Assembly (NCBI GenBank): GCA_016748015.1
Contig: JAAOMT010000710.1
Location: 165,885 to 229,884, forward strand
Direction of reading: 5' to 3'
Length of the DNA: 64,000 nt
Origin: Geosiphon pyriformis
Taxonomy: Eukaryota > Glomeromycota > Glomeromycetes > Archaeosporales > Geosiphonaceae
Shown here: piece by piece, positions 1 to 12,925 of the stretch
How the letters are laid out: every line of letters begins with the position of its first letter
Numbering within the stretch: the first letter of the stretch is position 1
Position numbers and translations under genes: made by a program
The notes under the pieces: model-generated
What the model was told of the DNA's origin: nothing
Database searches by the model: none
What the model saw: the letters and a program-made list of their open reading frames with translations, nothing else

Positions 1-30
1 CCCCCCCCCCCCCCCCCCAAAAAAAAAAAA
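1..30. repeat. poly-C / poly-A tract at window edge
   Basis: Eighteen C followed by about twelve A. In so AT-rich a sequence a pure C run at the very edge could be a real homopolymer or an assembly or trimming artefact. Confidence 0.6.
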
Positions 31-861
31 CTATTACTATTACTATCATAATTTTAGCAATTTTCTTAATAAAGTCACTGGCCGCTATCGCTATGTCGTG
101 TCTCTCTTTTTACCCCACAATTTCCCCTGCATACTACGTAAGGTTTAATGAATCTGACACGATGATAGTTTTTTTCGGTTGGGTGATCTGTGATCTACCT
201 ACCTACCTACCTATACAATGAATGTTTCGTGCTACTACCACCTGGGGGTGACTAAGATTTAATGATTAACATTCTTCTTTCGAGTTGTTAAAGAGTACTC
301 AAAAGAACAGAAAGAATGATATTTCAAGAAAGATTAATAATAATTATCAAAAAGATTAATAGTTATCAAAGAAAGATTAATAATTATAATTATTATCAAT
401 AATTCTAATTTTTCTTTATAAATTATAAACTTTTCGAAAATCGTTCCCTTTTTTTAATTCAATTCTCACTTATTTGTCATACCCTCACTTAAAATAAATA
501 AATCGTATAATTATATATATATATATAATTATACCATTTAAAAATCTATAACTTAAGAAAAATACTATAATTAGAACACAGTAATTAAATTCCATTTCCT
601 TTTTCTAATTATCTTAGTCTTTTTATGGTTACACTCGAAATTTCCATTTCACTTTGTTTTTATTAAAATGTTAAACAGTTGACAATTATCCATTCTTGGC
701 GAGGCAGTCTTCAATTATTCCACTGAAACTTTTTTTTTTAAAAAAAAAGAAAAAAAGAAACAAAGTGGAGGATGATCAAATTACCCCGGATTGTTACTAA
801 CCTATTTGAAATTGGCTTTTTTTTTATTTTTATTTTTTTCACCTATATGATTGTTGTTGTC

Positions 862-945
862 CTACTACTCTACTTCTACTACTACTACTACTACTACTAC
901 TATTACTATTACTACTACTACTATTACTATTACTACTACTACTAC
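862..945. repeat. (TAC)n / (TAT)n microsatellite
   Basis: Trinucleotide run of TAC with interspersed TAT. One frame reads as poly-tyrosine, but the surrounding sequence has no coding character. Confidence 0.9.
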
Positions 946-1034
946 TGTATCACCTATCACTTTTACAGATTAATTAATTAAAAAAAAAGCCAATTTTTCT
1001 TTTCAACTATAATTTTATTTTTTTCGATAAAAAA

Positions 1035-1049
1035 ATAATAATAATAAAA

Positions 1050-1091
<42 letters not shown>
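1035..1091. repeat. (AAT)n/(TTA)n microsatellite
   Basis: A short AAT run followed by about 15 TTA units, so the locus is partly self-complementary. Confidence 0.9.
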
Positions 1092-1092
<1 letters not shown>

Positions 1093-1368
1093 TCACTAAT
1101 GCACGGAAAAGTTAAAAAAGAAAGAATAAAAAAAAAATTGTTCATTCTTTAAAGTTTAAATTTTCCGAAACTTGTATTACAAAGGAATTTTCATGGTTAA
1201 CAAAGGTGTGTAAATGAAAAATATATATCAGATATTCGAATATGGTAATTTTTAATCTTTATTTAATTTATGATTCATGGAAAAATGATTTTTGTTTATT
1301 CTGGATAACCATTCTTTTTGGCTACTAATCAAGCTTAGTGTGACGTGTAATCACTGTGGAAAAAGTTG

Positions 1369-1393
1369 AATGAATGAATGAATGAATGAATGT
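1369..1393. repeat. (TGAA)n microsatellite
   Basis: About six tandem TGAA units, followed by a short TTTTTCT-type tandem run. Confidence 0.85.
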
Positions 1394-1736
1394 TTTTCTT
1401 TTTTCTTTTTTCTTTTTTCTTGATTTGAAAGAATCTTATAGTCAACAAAAAAATCTTTACGTTTTAATGAATTCGGTAATATTTTTGTCAAAATTTTTTT
1501 AACTTTTGTTTATCTTTTTAATTTAAGAAAAAAAAAATGAAAATAATGATCTCATTAATTCATTTCATTATTCAATTTTTTCCTTCGGATTTGAGTTCCG
1601 ATAAAAAGGTGGTTAGACTGTTTAATCTGTTATCCCCAAAAAAATTTAATTGGAATTCTTGGCACATAATAAGGTAATAATTTTTTCCAAAATTTTCTAC
1701 AAATCGTGATAAGTGCAAGTCATCTAATGAAATTAA

Positions 1737-2707
1737 TTAGATTCCAAAGACATCATAGTCATAGTCATAGTCACCTTTCTCATCATTCTCATCATCATCA
1801 TTACCCTCAATATCATCATTATCTGAAGATTTAAAAAATATATGATCAATCAATCCAAAAACTTTTTTCATCTCGGCAAAATGTTTCTTGGCTTCTTGCT
1901 CCCCATTTCTTTTAATCAGATCGAAAACACTAGGTCTTTTCTCGACTTCAAATGAAATTTTATAATCATGATCAAGATGATGTTTACTTTTTAAGAATTA
2001 AAAAGAAATTTTTTGATTTTTTATATTCAACTTAGTGAAAGCAAAAGTAAAAGAGGGGATAATAAAATTTGAAAAAAAATTTACTCAATTCCCAATCGTT
2101 CGATTTCTTTCAAGGATACAAGGGGAGGTTTTGATAGCACAACTTGAACCGGGTATACAAGATCAAATTAAAACAGTCACATTTTATTATGATTCAAAAT
2201 AGAAAGATTTGGAAAATTATTTTAAAAAACCTGGATCTTCTAGAGCTTTGGAACTGGAAGCCCGAAATTTGTTTCTTCTATGTTGAAGTGGGCTTATAAT
2301 AGGCTATGTCAATAGTGATCGATCAAGAATTTTTAGTTCAAGTATAGATTGAAATTAGATGCTTTATCATGATAGATCTTGAGAATTATGAAAGAATGAA
2401 TCAAAATTTTACCTTCTTGGCTTCATAAGCCATCCAAAGTTCTTCCAATTGACCAGAGATTTTTTTGTAGCTATACCAACCAGGAGGTCTCACATCATCT
2501 ATTTCAAACAAAAATGAGATTTAAAAGATCTGATTAATTAATTTTTTTTTTTAAGTTGTTTACCACAATCACGTTACTACTCTCAAAAGAAAGTTTTAGT
2601 TCCAATTCCCCGGTTTCTGCCGTGCGTTCCCCAAGAATTTCCTTGATGAAATAAACACTCTTTGAGTATTTCTTATGATGATAATGACTATGATGATGCT
2701 TTCCCAT
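1737..2707 (-). CDS. small spliced gene, unrecognised protein
   Basis: I do not recognise this protein. The first ATG on the minus strand is at 2707, opening a His-rich N-terminus (MGKHHHSHYHHKK). Exon 1 is 2578-2707, with donor GTAACG in phase 1. Exon 2 is 2413-2498, reading DVRPPGWYSYKKISGQLEEL and then WMAYEAKK. The last exon runs from about 1996 to the stop at 1737. It encodes KISFEVEKRPSVFDLIKR, a Lys/Glu-rich helix and an acidic tail (DDDENDEKGDYDYDYD) ending in FGI. Exons 1 and 2 join in phase. The junction into the last exon is not resolved: the only nearby acceptor (AAAAAG) gives the wrong phase after exon 2. A minus-strand segment at about 2090-2160 (SKPPLVSLKEIERLGI) ends in a phase-2 donor that would restore the frame, so a further exon is likely. 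No signal peptide or membrane segment is apparent. Confidence 0.5.
2098..2335 (+). pseudogene. possible decayed coding fragment
   Basis: In one plus-strand frame this reads as ordinary-looking protein (GEVLIAQLEPGIQDQIKTV, later KPGSSRALELEARNLFLL) broken by stops at TAG and TGA. It may be a gene relic in an intron of the opposite-strand gene. It partly overlaps the candidate extra minus-strand exon at 2090-2160, so both readings cannot be fully right. I do not recognise the family. Confidence 0.25.
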
Positions 2708-3338
2708 ATTATTCAAGTAAAGAAATGGAAGGGTTGTGAATGAGAAGGAGGTTAAAAGGTGAAATAAAAAGTATTTCCATCAAATGAGTTCTAACTGATA
2801 TCATGAAGATGATTGATTCTTGATTTTTTTAGAGTTATGTCAGAAAAAAAGAATTTTTTTTTTGTTATACATTAAATCTCGTAAAAATATTATATATTTT
2901 TTTGCGTATGATTAATTTATAGCATCTATTCTTTGACCTTAAGTATTTTTTTAAAAATGAGTTCAATTAATATTAAAAGTATTTTTTTCTTTATTATTTG
3001 ACTTAGATATTTTAATTGAAAAAGATTAAAAATAAAAATAAATGCTTTATTAATTTTCTAATAAAAAAAATTTTTTTTTTATTTGAAATTAATTAAACAT
3101 GTTTGTTTGTTTGTTTATTTTATTTTGATGGTGATAATATATGTTAGGATAATTAATTTCAAAAAAAAAAAAAAAATTCAAATTTTATCATCTTTGATAG
3201 ACTTTATTCATTTTGATATATTAAAATTTTTTCCCTGATCGTAATCCCGTATTGGGATCGAATTTGTCAATTTTCAGAATCTAATAATAATTAAATGACA
3301 ATGATAATAATTAAGTGACAATTATAATGATTAAGTGA

Positions 3339-3339
3339 C

Positions 3340-3409
<70 letters not shown>

Positions 3410-3489
3410 GTATTTATAATAATAATAATAATAATAATAATCTCTATAATAATAATAATAATAATAATCTCTATAATAATAATAATAAA
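3339..3489. repeat. (AAT)n array with TCTCTAT interruptions
   Basis: Long AAT array, interrupted twice in its last third by the same TCTCTATAATAAT junction. Part of the array was therefore re-duplicated with its interruption. Confidence 0.9.
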
Positions 3490-3528
3490 GTGGTAATGGT
3501 ATCTCGGAATGATATCAATTTAAAAAAA

Positions 3529-3596
3529 CCCCTCCACCCCCCCCCTCTCCCTCTCCCTCTCCCTCTCCCTCTCCCTCTCCCTCTCCCTCTCCCTCC
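3529..3596. repeat. C run followed by (CCCTCT)n array
   Basis: A C-rich lead-in followed by about eight tandem CCCTCT units. This is an unusually C-rich, pure polypyrimidine strand in a genome that is otherwise A+T. Confidence 0.9.
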
Positions 3597-3890
3597 AATA
3601 TTATTAGAGTTTTTCTTTTTATTAGGTTATTGGAGATTAGAGTAAGGATATTCAAGTGGGGATTAGGGTTAATTATCGAAATCTTTTAATATATATCTTG
3701 AATCTTTTTTAAATTAAGGGTGATATGATAACGTAATTATTAACGTTTTAAAATTACAATTTTTCCGGATTCTCAGGTGCTTTATTTGGATATTTTTTTC
3801 AAATTTATTTATTAAAAAAAAAAAATTTAGAATACTTAATGTTTAATAATTTGGTAGTTTGGTAGATAAGAAGGTTTAAAGATTAAGTAT

Positions 3891-3906
3891 TATAATAATA
3901 ATAATA

Positions 3907-3946
<40 letters not shown>
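3891..3946. repeat. (AAT)n-(ATT)n self-complementary microsatellite
   Basis: An AAT run turns directly into a longer ATT run, so the strand can fold on itself. Confidence 0.85.
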
Positions 3947-3947
<1 letters not shown>

Positions 3948-4840
3948 GGAGATTCTTGGCAGTTTTTACCTGAATCCGAAATCTAATTATGCATGTATCA
4001 CTTGACAAAGTTTTGCGTTAATCCGGACTTTAATCCTGATATATGTGAAAATTCCCAACTTACCGAAAATCTCCGATAGAATTCTCCGAGATCTGCAGGT
4101 GATTGTAATAATAATAATAATAATAATAATAGGTAATTTTTTTTTAAATAATTTTATAGGAAAGGGTATCATCATAAATTTAATTACAAGAAAAATAGGG
4201 TTTTTTTTGTTTGATGTAAATTTGATTATTTTTTATTAATTAAATCATTATTTTTTTTTAATAAAGAAAAAAATTTAAATTATTTTATTTATTTATTTAT
4301 TTATTAATTTACACGTAAAAATAGTTTTTTTTTTTTGAGTATTTCAACTTTTTGATCCATTTTCACACAAGATTGAAAAAAATCTAGGATTTGTTTTTTC
4401 CATTTTTTTGAACTTTTCTATTGTTGAGAACTTCTTTCAAAAAAAATAAAAATTTTTTTTTTAAATATTTTGAAAATGAAATCAGGAAAAGTTTACATTC
4501 TTTAAACACAAATTATCCGATAGAATCATAAAAATGTTTTTAATTAAAATTTTTTTTTGAAATTAATAGATAACAAAATTATTAAATATTTTGTCACATT
4601 TTTTAATAACTGAATATGAACATGAGATTCTCACCTTATCTAACTTTATAACTTTTTCTATTCTAATATAAATTAATATAAATTAATATGTATATATATA
4701 TATATAAATTAAATAGTAACAAAACATGCTGGACAATAACCAAACGGGAGTTTCAATAATACCTTTAATGGATTTAAAGAATTTCTCTTGTTTTACCAAA
4801 ATATCGTGAGAAAATTTTGAAACTTTTCCTATCTCCATTT

Positions 4841-4888
4841 AATAAAGAGTAATAATAATAATAATTATTATTATTATTACTCTTTATT
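4841..4888. repeat. perfect 48-bp palindrome
   Basis: Arms 4841-4864 and 4865-4888 are exact reverse complements with no spacer. Each arm is AATAAAGAGT next to an AAT run. The non-repetitive outer 9-10 bases match too, so this is more than a microsatellite flip. Confidence 0.9.
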
Positions 4889-4975
4889 AATGATAAATAT
4901 TTAAAAGACAAAAAGTAAATTTAAACATGTGTTATTGTAATGAATCAAAAAAAAACATTTCGCTTAAAACCGTGG

Positions 4976-5042
<67 letters not shown>
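4976..5042. repeat. (TAA)n microsatellite
   Basis: About 22 tandem TAA units. Confidence 0.9.
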
Positions 5043-5147
5043 TATTCTCATCAAAACGTATAGATTGACAAAATAGCTGACATAAACTCATTATCAATTT
5101 TTTTTTCGTATCATTTTAATAAGATTCATATGAGTTAATTTAATTTC

Positions 5148-5148
<1 letters not shown>

Positions 5149-5187
<39 letters not shown>
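5149..5187. repeat. (AC)n microsatellite
   Basis: About 19 AC dinucleotides, ending in an AG variant. Confidence 0.95.
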
Positions 5188-5192
<5 letters not shown>

Positions 5193-5535
5193 AAATAAGT
5201 GATATTAAATTTTCAAAAGATCTTTGTAGTTTCGGGTGACAGGGGTAACATGACAGATAAATAAATATTTATCATGTTTGTCCTTTAATATTTTATCGAT
5301 TCAATTGTTACAATGACTATATTTAGAATTTGTTTTTAAACATTGTATCCCAATCTTTGACAGTTCTTTTTCGAGTGTACTATTACTTATCGATCATCTT
5401 TATATTATTTAAAGTTGTTTTATGTTTTGTGTGTGTGTATTGAATTTAATTAAAAAATATCATGATTTATGATTGGATAAACAAATTTATTCAATTTACG
5501 TTCATTTTCTACACAATTTTTTAATAATATTTATT

Positions 5536-5538
<3 letters not shown>

Positions 5539-5602
<64 letters not shown>
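5539..5602. repeat. 64-bp poly-A tract
   Basis: Uninterrupted A run of 64. It could be the tail of an old retroposed sequence, but nothing identifiable precedes it. Its length may not be exact in an assembly. Confidence 0.9.
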
Positions 5603-5606
<4 letters not shown>

Positions 5607-7436
5607 TTAAAGTAAATTTTAGATTGACATTTACATTGACAGAAAAAAAAAAACTAGTATATAATAATTTTTTATTAAAATTTTTTTAATATTTTTAAAA
5701 ATTATATATATTTTTTATTAAATTTACTATTTCATTTATTTATTTATTTATTAATTTTTAACTCTTTATTAAACAGAAATTTTTTAACTCTTTATTAAAC
5801 ATCCATTTTAATATTTTTAATAAAATTATAACGTATCAACAAAAAAATTTTTTTTTTCTTAAAAATAAATTAAAATTCTTAAAAAATTTTGTTACTTTAT
5901 ACAATATATATATATGTCGCAAAATTTTTTAAATTTTTTATTTATTCATAATTCTTATAATAATGATATTAAATTTAAAAAATAATTTGATAATTTAAAT
6001 ATATTGATAAAAAAAAAAGTTAATTTTTATTTTTTGGAATAAAATATAAAAAAGAAAAGATTTTTTAAATGATTAATAAGAATTATTATTATTATTAAAT
6101 AAATAAATAAATAAAAAAGATTTTTAAAATTTGAAAATTAAAACTTGATTAATAAATAAATTATTTATTAATAATTATTATTATTTATTATTTAATATTT
6201 ATTTTTATTATTACTAAAACAGTCAAATTTTTTCTATATAACCTTAAAATTACGTATTATTCTTCTCCTTTCTCCTTTCTCCTTAATTAAATATCAGAAA
6301 ATTCAATACTTCACAACATACATTTTTAATGATTACGTTGTAAAATGAATTTTTTATTCTCCTTTCTTTCTTACGTAACAATTGTTTAAAAAAAATTTTT
6401 TTTTTTTTTTTTTAAAGTAAAAATAAATAAATAAATAAATAATTAATTTTTAATTTTCTCCTTTTTGGTAAAATGTAAAAAAATTTTACTTGCTTGTATC
6501 AGTTGTAGCGAAACTGTTTGTTAAAAATATTTGAATTTATTTTTGGGAAAATGAATTACTACGCCAAATTGGCTAGAGCATTCCGAAATGATCCTTTTAA
6601 CAATTATCTATGCTTATGATAAATTTATCCCGGAATAATATTCTTATCTGATATGAAAAGCCTATCAAAAAAAGTTTTATTTGTTAAAATTTAGATATGA
6701 TTGACCAACTTATTATTTTTCTATCATTGTTGTTCAGACATTTGAAAGGTAATGAACCTTTAAAGTACAACTAAAAAGTTTTATTTCGTAATCTTTGAAT
6801 TTTACTTTGAAGTTAATACATGTACAAAAAAATCCCCAAATTATTTATTCAAAATACCAACTCATTAATCAAAATAAAATAACAAATATTTATCAAATAA
6901 TATTTTTGATATTCGAGAGTCGAGAGTCAACGATTACCCCAATATTCATAAATACTCTCAAAAGAAAAAAGTTAAAAAAAACCAGAAATTAATTTTTTCA
7001 ATTTCTATTAGTTTAATCTAATAAATTTCATATCATCGGATTACTTTCTAAAGATTAGTCAACTTAAAAAGTTTAAGTTGATACAAATTTTTATCATTTA
7101 TTTCCCTAGCTCAAATTTAAAAGTCATCTACTTCAGGTTCCTCATGCTTAATATAATTTAAAAAGCTGAATTCCTTTGATAAATAAAGTTGTTATAAAGT
7201 TTTAGGTAATAATAATGCAGTTCATCAACTCAAAACTGCTATACATATATTATAGGTTTAAATAATTTTTCAAGATCAGGCAAAGACTTTGTCCCTGGAT
7301 AATCAAGTGTTTTTGAGCGGCAAATTATACGTCTTCTGCAAAGACATTCGAGAGTATGCGAAAATACTTTTATCATCAAACATCGCATTCCTAGAATTCT
7401 GTCCCAAAGAGAATACTCTAGTGCATTTTGCGATGC

Positions 7437-10400
7437 TCAACTGTTGACATCAACATCTTCGTACCCAGATGGGCTTGTGTGGTGTCCAGGCCCACCAAAG
7501 CCCACACCGGAATTGATCGAGTGAATACGATGCTGTTGTTCAATAAAAAATGTCGCGGACTGTGTTCGAGGACGCACTAGGACTTGTTGCGCGTTATTAA
7601 TATATACTGTTTCGGAAAAAATGTTCGATGAAAGGCTAGAGATACGAATTGTGGGGACGAGCAGGTGACCGGTTTTTAGAGGGACTAAGGTGATAAAGAA
7701 TTTCTTGATTTCACCAACCTATGAGTGACAAACATCCGCATTATGCATAAGTCAAAGATTTTACGGAATTCAATCATTTAAGCAAAATATCATTCTCTAC
7801 CTTGGATGAAAAGCATAATTTTTTGTGCCCAGATAACAGCCAATTATCGAAATCAACGTGAACATCATAAAAAAACTCGAGTGAGACATTTTTAGTGTCA
7901 GCAGTTGTATTAAGATTCCAATAAGAAGATTGTTGAATTATTAGATAACAATGACATGGTTCACCAACTATCAATTGGTTTGATTTTGTTATTATAAGTT
8001 CTACCGTGTTTAGAACCTATACTTTGTCAGATAAAATTTTTTGAGCCATTAATCTTCAAAAAAAAAAGGGAAAATACATTATAAGTAATATACCTTTGAT
8101 AAAGGAACATCGATGGGAAAAGAAATTTCTGATTTGAATTCTTTAGCAACTTTTGTAACTTCTTCCTGATGTATTTCTTTATATTCCTGAGAAAAAGTAA
8201 GATTTTACTTAAAAAGTCTAAAAACTAAGCGTATCCTGCAATTCGGAAAATTTCATTACATACCTTCCAAAATTCTGAGACAATGTTTACCAATTCTTCT
8301 TTTACATCCCCATGATTATTGAAGAGTTTATGACAAAGCACTGGATCGAAAGAACCCAGTTCTAAGAAATCGGACATTCCGTACCAATGATAATCCAAAT
8401 TTTCCATTAAATGATCATTGATATTCTCGGTAACAGAGGTTGAATGTTGTAATAAATTTTTGGATTTCAGAATCTTGTCTAATGTGTGCTTGATAAAATG
8501 CTCAATTTCTATTAAAATTCAGAGGCTATTAATGTGTGTTCCAACTTGATAAAATCTTCATTCATAAACTGATCTTTACCATCTTTTAACGTTCGATACT
8601 TCACAATGAAGTGGAGTTGGGTACTTGTTAGCTTTGTATGGTCTTCTTGTTCGTTACCTATTTATTCCAAAGCCAATTATATTTGAATGGTTAACTTCTA
8701 TAATGTAATAAAACTATATCATAAAAAATAATACCTTGAATTCGCGATAGTTTATAAACAAAAGACGCGTGTTGCTTGGGAAATAAGGTCTAAAACAAGC
8801 AAGTCGTGTGTGTTTGACATAAAAAATTCTTGATTAAAACCCACTCAAATTTTAAAAATCAACTTCATTACCATAATAGAATCTGTTTCAGCTGCATTAT
8901 CCACCACATTATACATCCTTGAAGGAAGTAGGGATGTCGATAATATTCGCACAGGAAGTAACCCATTCAACGAGATATCCATCTTTAAAAATAAACTATC
9001 ATAAGGTAAATAATCTTTGATTAAATAAAGTCCAAGTTTCAACTGAATTATGGTTTTTAATGAGACGTTTGGTATTTCAAATTACCAGTCATCCCGAAAA
9101 ATATGAAATTCAGTTACTGCCAGAGGCAACCATACTTTGACTGTGTCAACAGAGGAGAAAATTCGCGTTTTTCCTTGACTAAAATATTCCACAGAAACTT
9201 TTACCTGCATAAATCAAGAAATTAGAGTTAAGGTTTGAAATTACAATATATAGATGGATTTAAATACTGATTTGAACCTTATGCTCGATCGCACCCCAAT
9301 TACAATCATATGGTATTTTCAACATAATTTGTTGATTTGATTGGCAAAAGGGTAATGATATTCCTTGCTCATTCAGGACAAGTTCTTCCTCACGAATATT
9401 TTCATCGGATATCGATCCATCATCTAGACAATGAATATTTATTAGTGCTTAAGGCTTTGAAAATTAGAATAATCAAAAGAGCAAATAGACTTACCAGATA
9501 TGGACTTGAAAATAGCATTGTAGGTAGCATGGGAAGGAAAAGATAAACCTTCGGAAATAGGTTTCAGAAGTAATGTGCCTTCATCTATATTATGGTGACC
9601 AGTAAAAATTCTTGCGATAAAATATTGTTGCTCGCCAATATGGACTAAATATATAATTATTTGATTAATTAAACTATCGTCAAATATATTAAAAATTACA
9701 AATTACTAAACATTCTAAATTAGAAAAGTACTCACTTTCGGTGGGAGCAATAACTTGAGCCCTCAATATTGCCGGATGGTCATTGACTCTGAACGATTTT
9801 TTCTTGCCGTCATTCAGGAAACTATGAGTAAAAATGACTTTCCCTATACTCAAACGACAATTGTCAGCTACATAGCTTCCACATGCAGTAGTCTAAATTG
9901 ACTCTAAAAGTTAAAAAAAAATGATGCGTAGTCAAATATTCCAAACGTCTTTTGAGATTTGAAGTGACTTACATCTGAATATAAATGATAAGTGTTTACC
10001 CCAGGATTAAGCTCCTCATTTTTAGTTGAAAACCAAATTTCATCGTTATGCCCACTTTGTCCTCTAACTAGGCGTACGGTAAGCTCATCAAATGTAAAGG
10101 CCTATCGAAGATAAAAGCAATCTATAATGTTTTTTGAGTAAATAAGTTTGAAGAAATAACAAGCTTACTGTTGGTAAATTGTTATTTAATTCGACTTTTA
10201 AATAGGGCTCATCCTCAGTAATATTATCTACGAAGGAAACTATCGTTGCCGCGAAGATGGGTCTAAATGTTCGCGCTACCTCTATTATTAGGATAATTAA
10301 ATAAATGACAAATTGATGAGATTTCAAATTATGAATTTAACAAAAATTTCGAATATATTGACAACTCACCCTTATCGAGGGTCCCGGAAATTGTTTTTAA

Positions 10401-12925
10401 CTCTTCCCCATAAAATTTGCACTGTGCCTCGGTCAGCAATAAATGATTCTTCAGCAGAGTGACGCAGGAGACTGCATAAGTGTTAATTACATTAAGGATG
10501 AATATTTATTTATATACTGCAATTTATAATATCTGATTCAAGGATATTTTTTTGTATCTCCTAATTCTTTAAGGCACGCGGCATACTTGATTAAGAGGGT
10601 AGTTTCAATCAATGTCCAACCATGCTCAGCATACCGAGTGGGTAGATTTTCCATTAATACAGCAGCATCCTCATATTTTTTACGATGACTATTAGTTGAT
10701 AGATGTTATAGAAGTTTAATAGAAATATTCCGATAAAATATTTTAAAGCCTATATGAAAAAAACCCAACTCGAACAAAATAACTTTGAAGGGTAAAAATG
10801 GTTTCTTACAATTGGAGAGCGGCAACATCACCTTGTAATCGTAGCAAGCTTCGCGTTCGAGTACTTCCTTCGTAAGCCCTAAGAGCCTTATTAGTTTGCG
10901 ACTGGAAGTTTCCATTTCATGATAGAGATATAGTGAGAATATTTTTCAAAATTGGTGGCTTTTTTCTCTTGGAATATATCTTAAGCCAATATACTAATTT
11001 TTTACTCGCCAAATAGAGATGATCGAAGGCTTCCGCCGAGTCAAGTGCACTCAATAATAGGGGGTTTGTAATGGAAGACTTCTTTTTGGGTTCACCCTCA
11101 ATTAAATTCGATGATTGGGTTGGAAAATGACTTAAAGCCGTTACAAACGGAATATCTGATGGGAGATGTTCATAAAATATACCCAGCTTGTCCAACTAAA
11201 GTTTAGCAAGAAATCTCTAATCAGCTAAATTACATAGATTTCCAGACAATTCTAATATTATACTAAGAATAAAATACCTGTTTCCTAGCCAAATCCAACA
11301 ATCCCGATTTAGCTGTGTTGAATTCATTTAAGAAAGCTTCATCTGTATCTCTTAAAGAAGCTACAGCCAATTCTTCACATTCATTGACCACAGTCAAGCA
11401 TGAAGAAAATATCCATGATTCCAAAAAGTGTTCGCCAATATTTTCCTTACTATTTTGTATCGATCTCGCAAAAGATGAAATAAATAATTGAGCTCGTTGA
11501 CATATTTCTACAGGTCTGTGTAATCGGCCCAATAATTGACATTGCCTAGCAAACAGATAACTTCGGAAATCAAATACAGATATCGTATTTTGCATAATCA
11601 AATCACGATAGGGCTTTTTTTTGACATCTAAAATGTCGGCACTGTCATCACAAGGCTCAGTGCCACCAAAACGTCCAAACCAGGCCAACGCTCTATCTAA
11701 AATCAGTAGATATACATAAATTCAAGATATTTATTATATATATATATATGAAAACCATTCAAAAATACCTCTTAGTACTTGAAAAAAGGAAGCCTCTAGC
11801 TCATCATATTGAAGTAAAGCATCTTCATACAAATTCATTATTTCAAAAGACTGGGCTAACACTTCCTGTATAAAAGGGTAGAATATAGTAAGTATCAATT
11901 CTGAAATCAAATTTTAGAGTGTATCTATAGCTATTTGGATCAGCCCATGAAATTCCAATTAATAATACCTTTAAAATAAAAAACGTACAATAATTCCAGC
12001 CAGGTTTGGTTCTTTGGGCATCCATTCGACGTATATCATCCTCATATTGAATTACGTGCTGATCAAAACTACTCAAAATACCCTCCTTAAGTTTTGCTAT
12101 AAATTCTTGCCAAGCCTCAAGATCTTCGGTATCGTTGTCAGATAGGCGTAATTGGACACATCTAGTCGACAAATGTGGTTACTTACAGAATTCAAAACTC
12201 GAATTACACAAGAAGTTGTTAAATCATAAGTAACATGCCTATCACGTCTGGAGGTATTAAAATCTGCTTTTATTTTATCAAACACAGTTCCTTTCATATT
12301 AAAATACTTTGCAGCCGCGTTTCTAATTGTGTCATGTTTAGTGACATATACAATTAGCCATTCTTGATTCTTTTTGGAAGAGACAGTGGTATGCCAGTCT
12401 CGGATCTGTTTTCGAACAGTTTGTCGATATGTTTCGTTATCCTGGATGGGCGATTACAAGTATGATGTAAAAATCTTTAATTTATTATTAATTGTAATTT
12501 CGATTAAATAAATTCAACCTTAAACTTGGCTTGTGAGCATTCATTTACAAGTAATATTTTATAATGAAACTTGAATTTGGGGGCACCACTTACATCACAA
12601 TTTACGAAATATAAATTCAAATATGGCTTTTCAAGCAGCGACACTGGCATCATGTGCTGCTTCTCATTTGTTTCAGTTGTGAGACGTTTAAGCTCTATAC
12701 CCAAAGTATGTATAGTACGAACCGGCCTATTGGCTGATTTCCATTGCAGGTTTCGCAGTGGAAGATGATTAGGAAAACCCTCTGCGACCATTTGCCACAA
12801 GTTAAACTCATCAGTATCTTTAAGGAAAAGAATTGGGATGATATAAGCACGCGGCCTTATTTATTCTATTGGGAAAGCGACACTGAAACCCGCTTACAAG
12901 TTATTGTAACCTTCTTTCCATCCAT
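7437..12925 (-). CDS. TRAPPC10: TRAPP complex subunit 10 (Trs130-like)
   Basis: Homologue of TRAPPC10/Trs130, a large subunit of the TRAPPII complex that activates Rab GTPases on Golgi and endosomal membranes. I modelled 23 exons. Boundaries include 12898-12925, 12594-12817, 12239-12441, 11969-12161, 11769-11865, 11278-11696, 10995-11195, 10810-10901, 10518-10688, 10370-10471, 8264-8508, 7801-8016 and 7437-7718. Exon phases agree throughout apart from one base, giving about 1,211 residues (human about 1,259). Family blocks seen in order: PLRNLQWKS and YLNLYFVNCD; GTVFDKIKADFNTSRRDR; WQEFIAKLKEG, KPGWNYCTFF and YEDALLQYDELEA; FDFRSYLFARQCQLL; EAFDHLYL; then the beta-rich C-terminal half ending in YEDVDVNS. 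The intron before CVQLRLSD uses a GC donor. Exon 9 carries an A7 run (T7 at 10547-10553) that shifts the frame; six A would restore it. The start at 12925 gives MDGKKVTIT and fits the family N-terminus. Confidence 0.93.
10547..10553 (-). other. TRAPPC10: homopolymer frameshift inside TRAPPC10 exon 9
   Basis: Seven A on the coding strand give ...GDTKKYP and then a stop. With six A the frame reads ...GDTKNILESDIINC and leaves the exon in phase 1, which is exactly the phase exon 10 needs (ISCVTLLKNH). All other junctions close, so this is either a one-base sequencing or assembly error or a genuine frameshift allele. Confidence 0.85.
12162..12238 (-). other. GC-AG intron of TRAPPC10
   Basis: The coding strand reads GATAG|GCATGT ... 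CGACTAG|A. Only this GC donor joins the conserved NTSRRDR to CVQLRLSD in phase. The GT at 12231-12232 gives the wrong frame. The strong AG|GCATGT context is typical of the minor GC-AG intron class. Confidence 0.75.

Larger units (their letters stand above)
2708..7436. other. AT-rich intergenic region with simple repeats
   Basis: No convincing gene. It contains A/T homopolymers, AAT runs, a CCCTCT hexanucleotide array, a CA array, a long poly-A and a perfect palindrome, listed separately. Short open frames here (for example 4045-4239 and 6795-6992) are low-complexity Ile/Asn/Lys runs with no coding signature. Confidence 0.7.

Noticed and set aside
1-30. Telomere end
   Set aside because: The C run and A run do not form a telomere-type repeat such as CCCTAA.
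772-981. Open frame with a long tyrosine run
   Set aside because: It is only the TAC microsatellite read in frame, with no conserved flanks.
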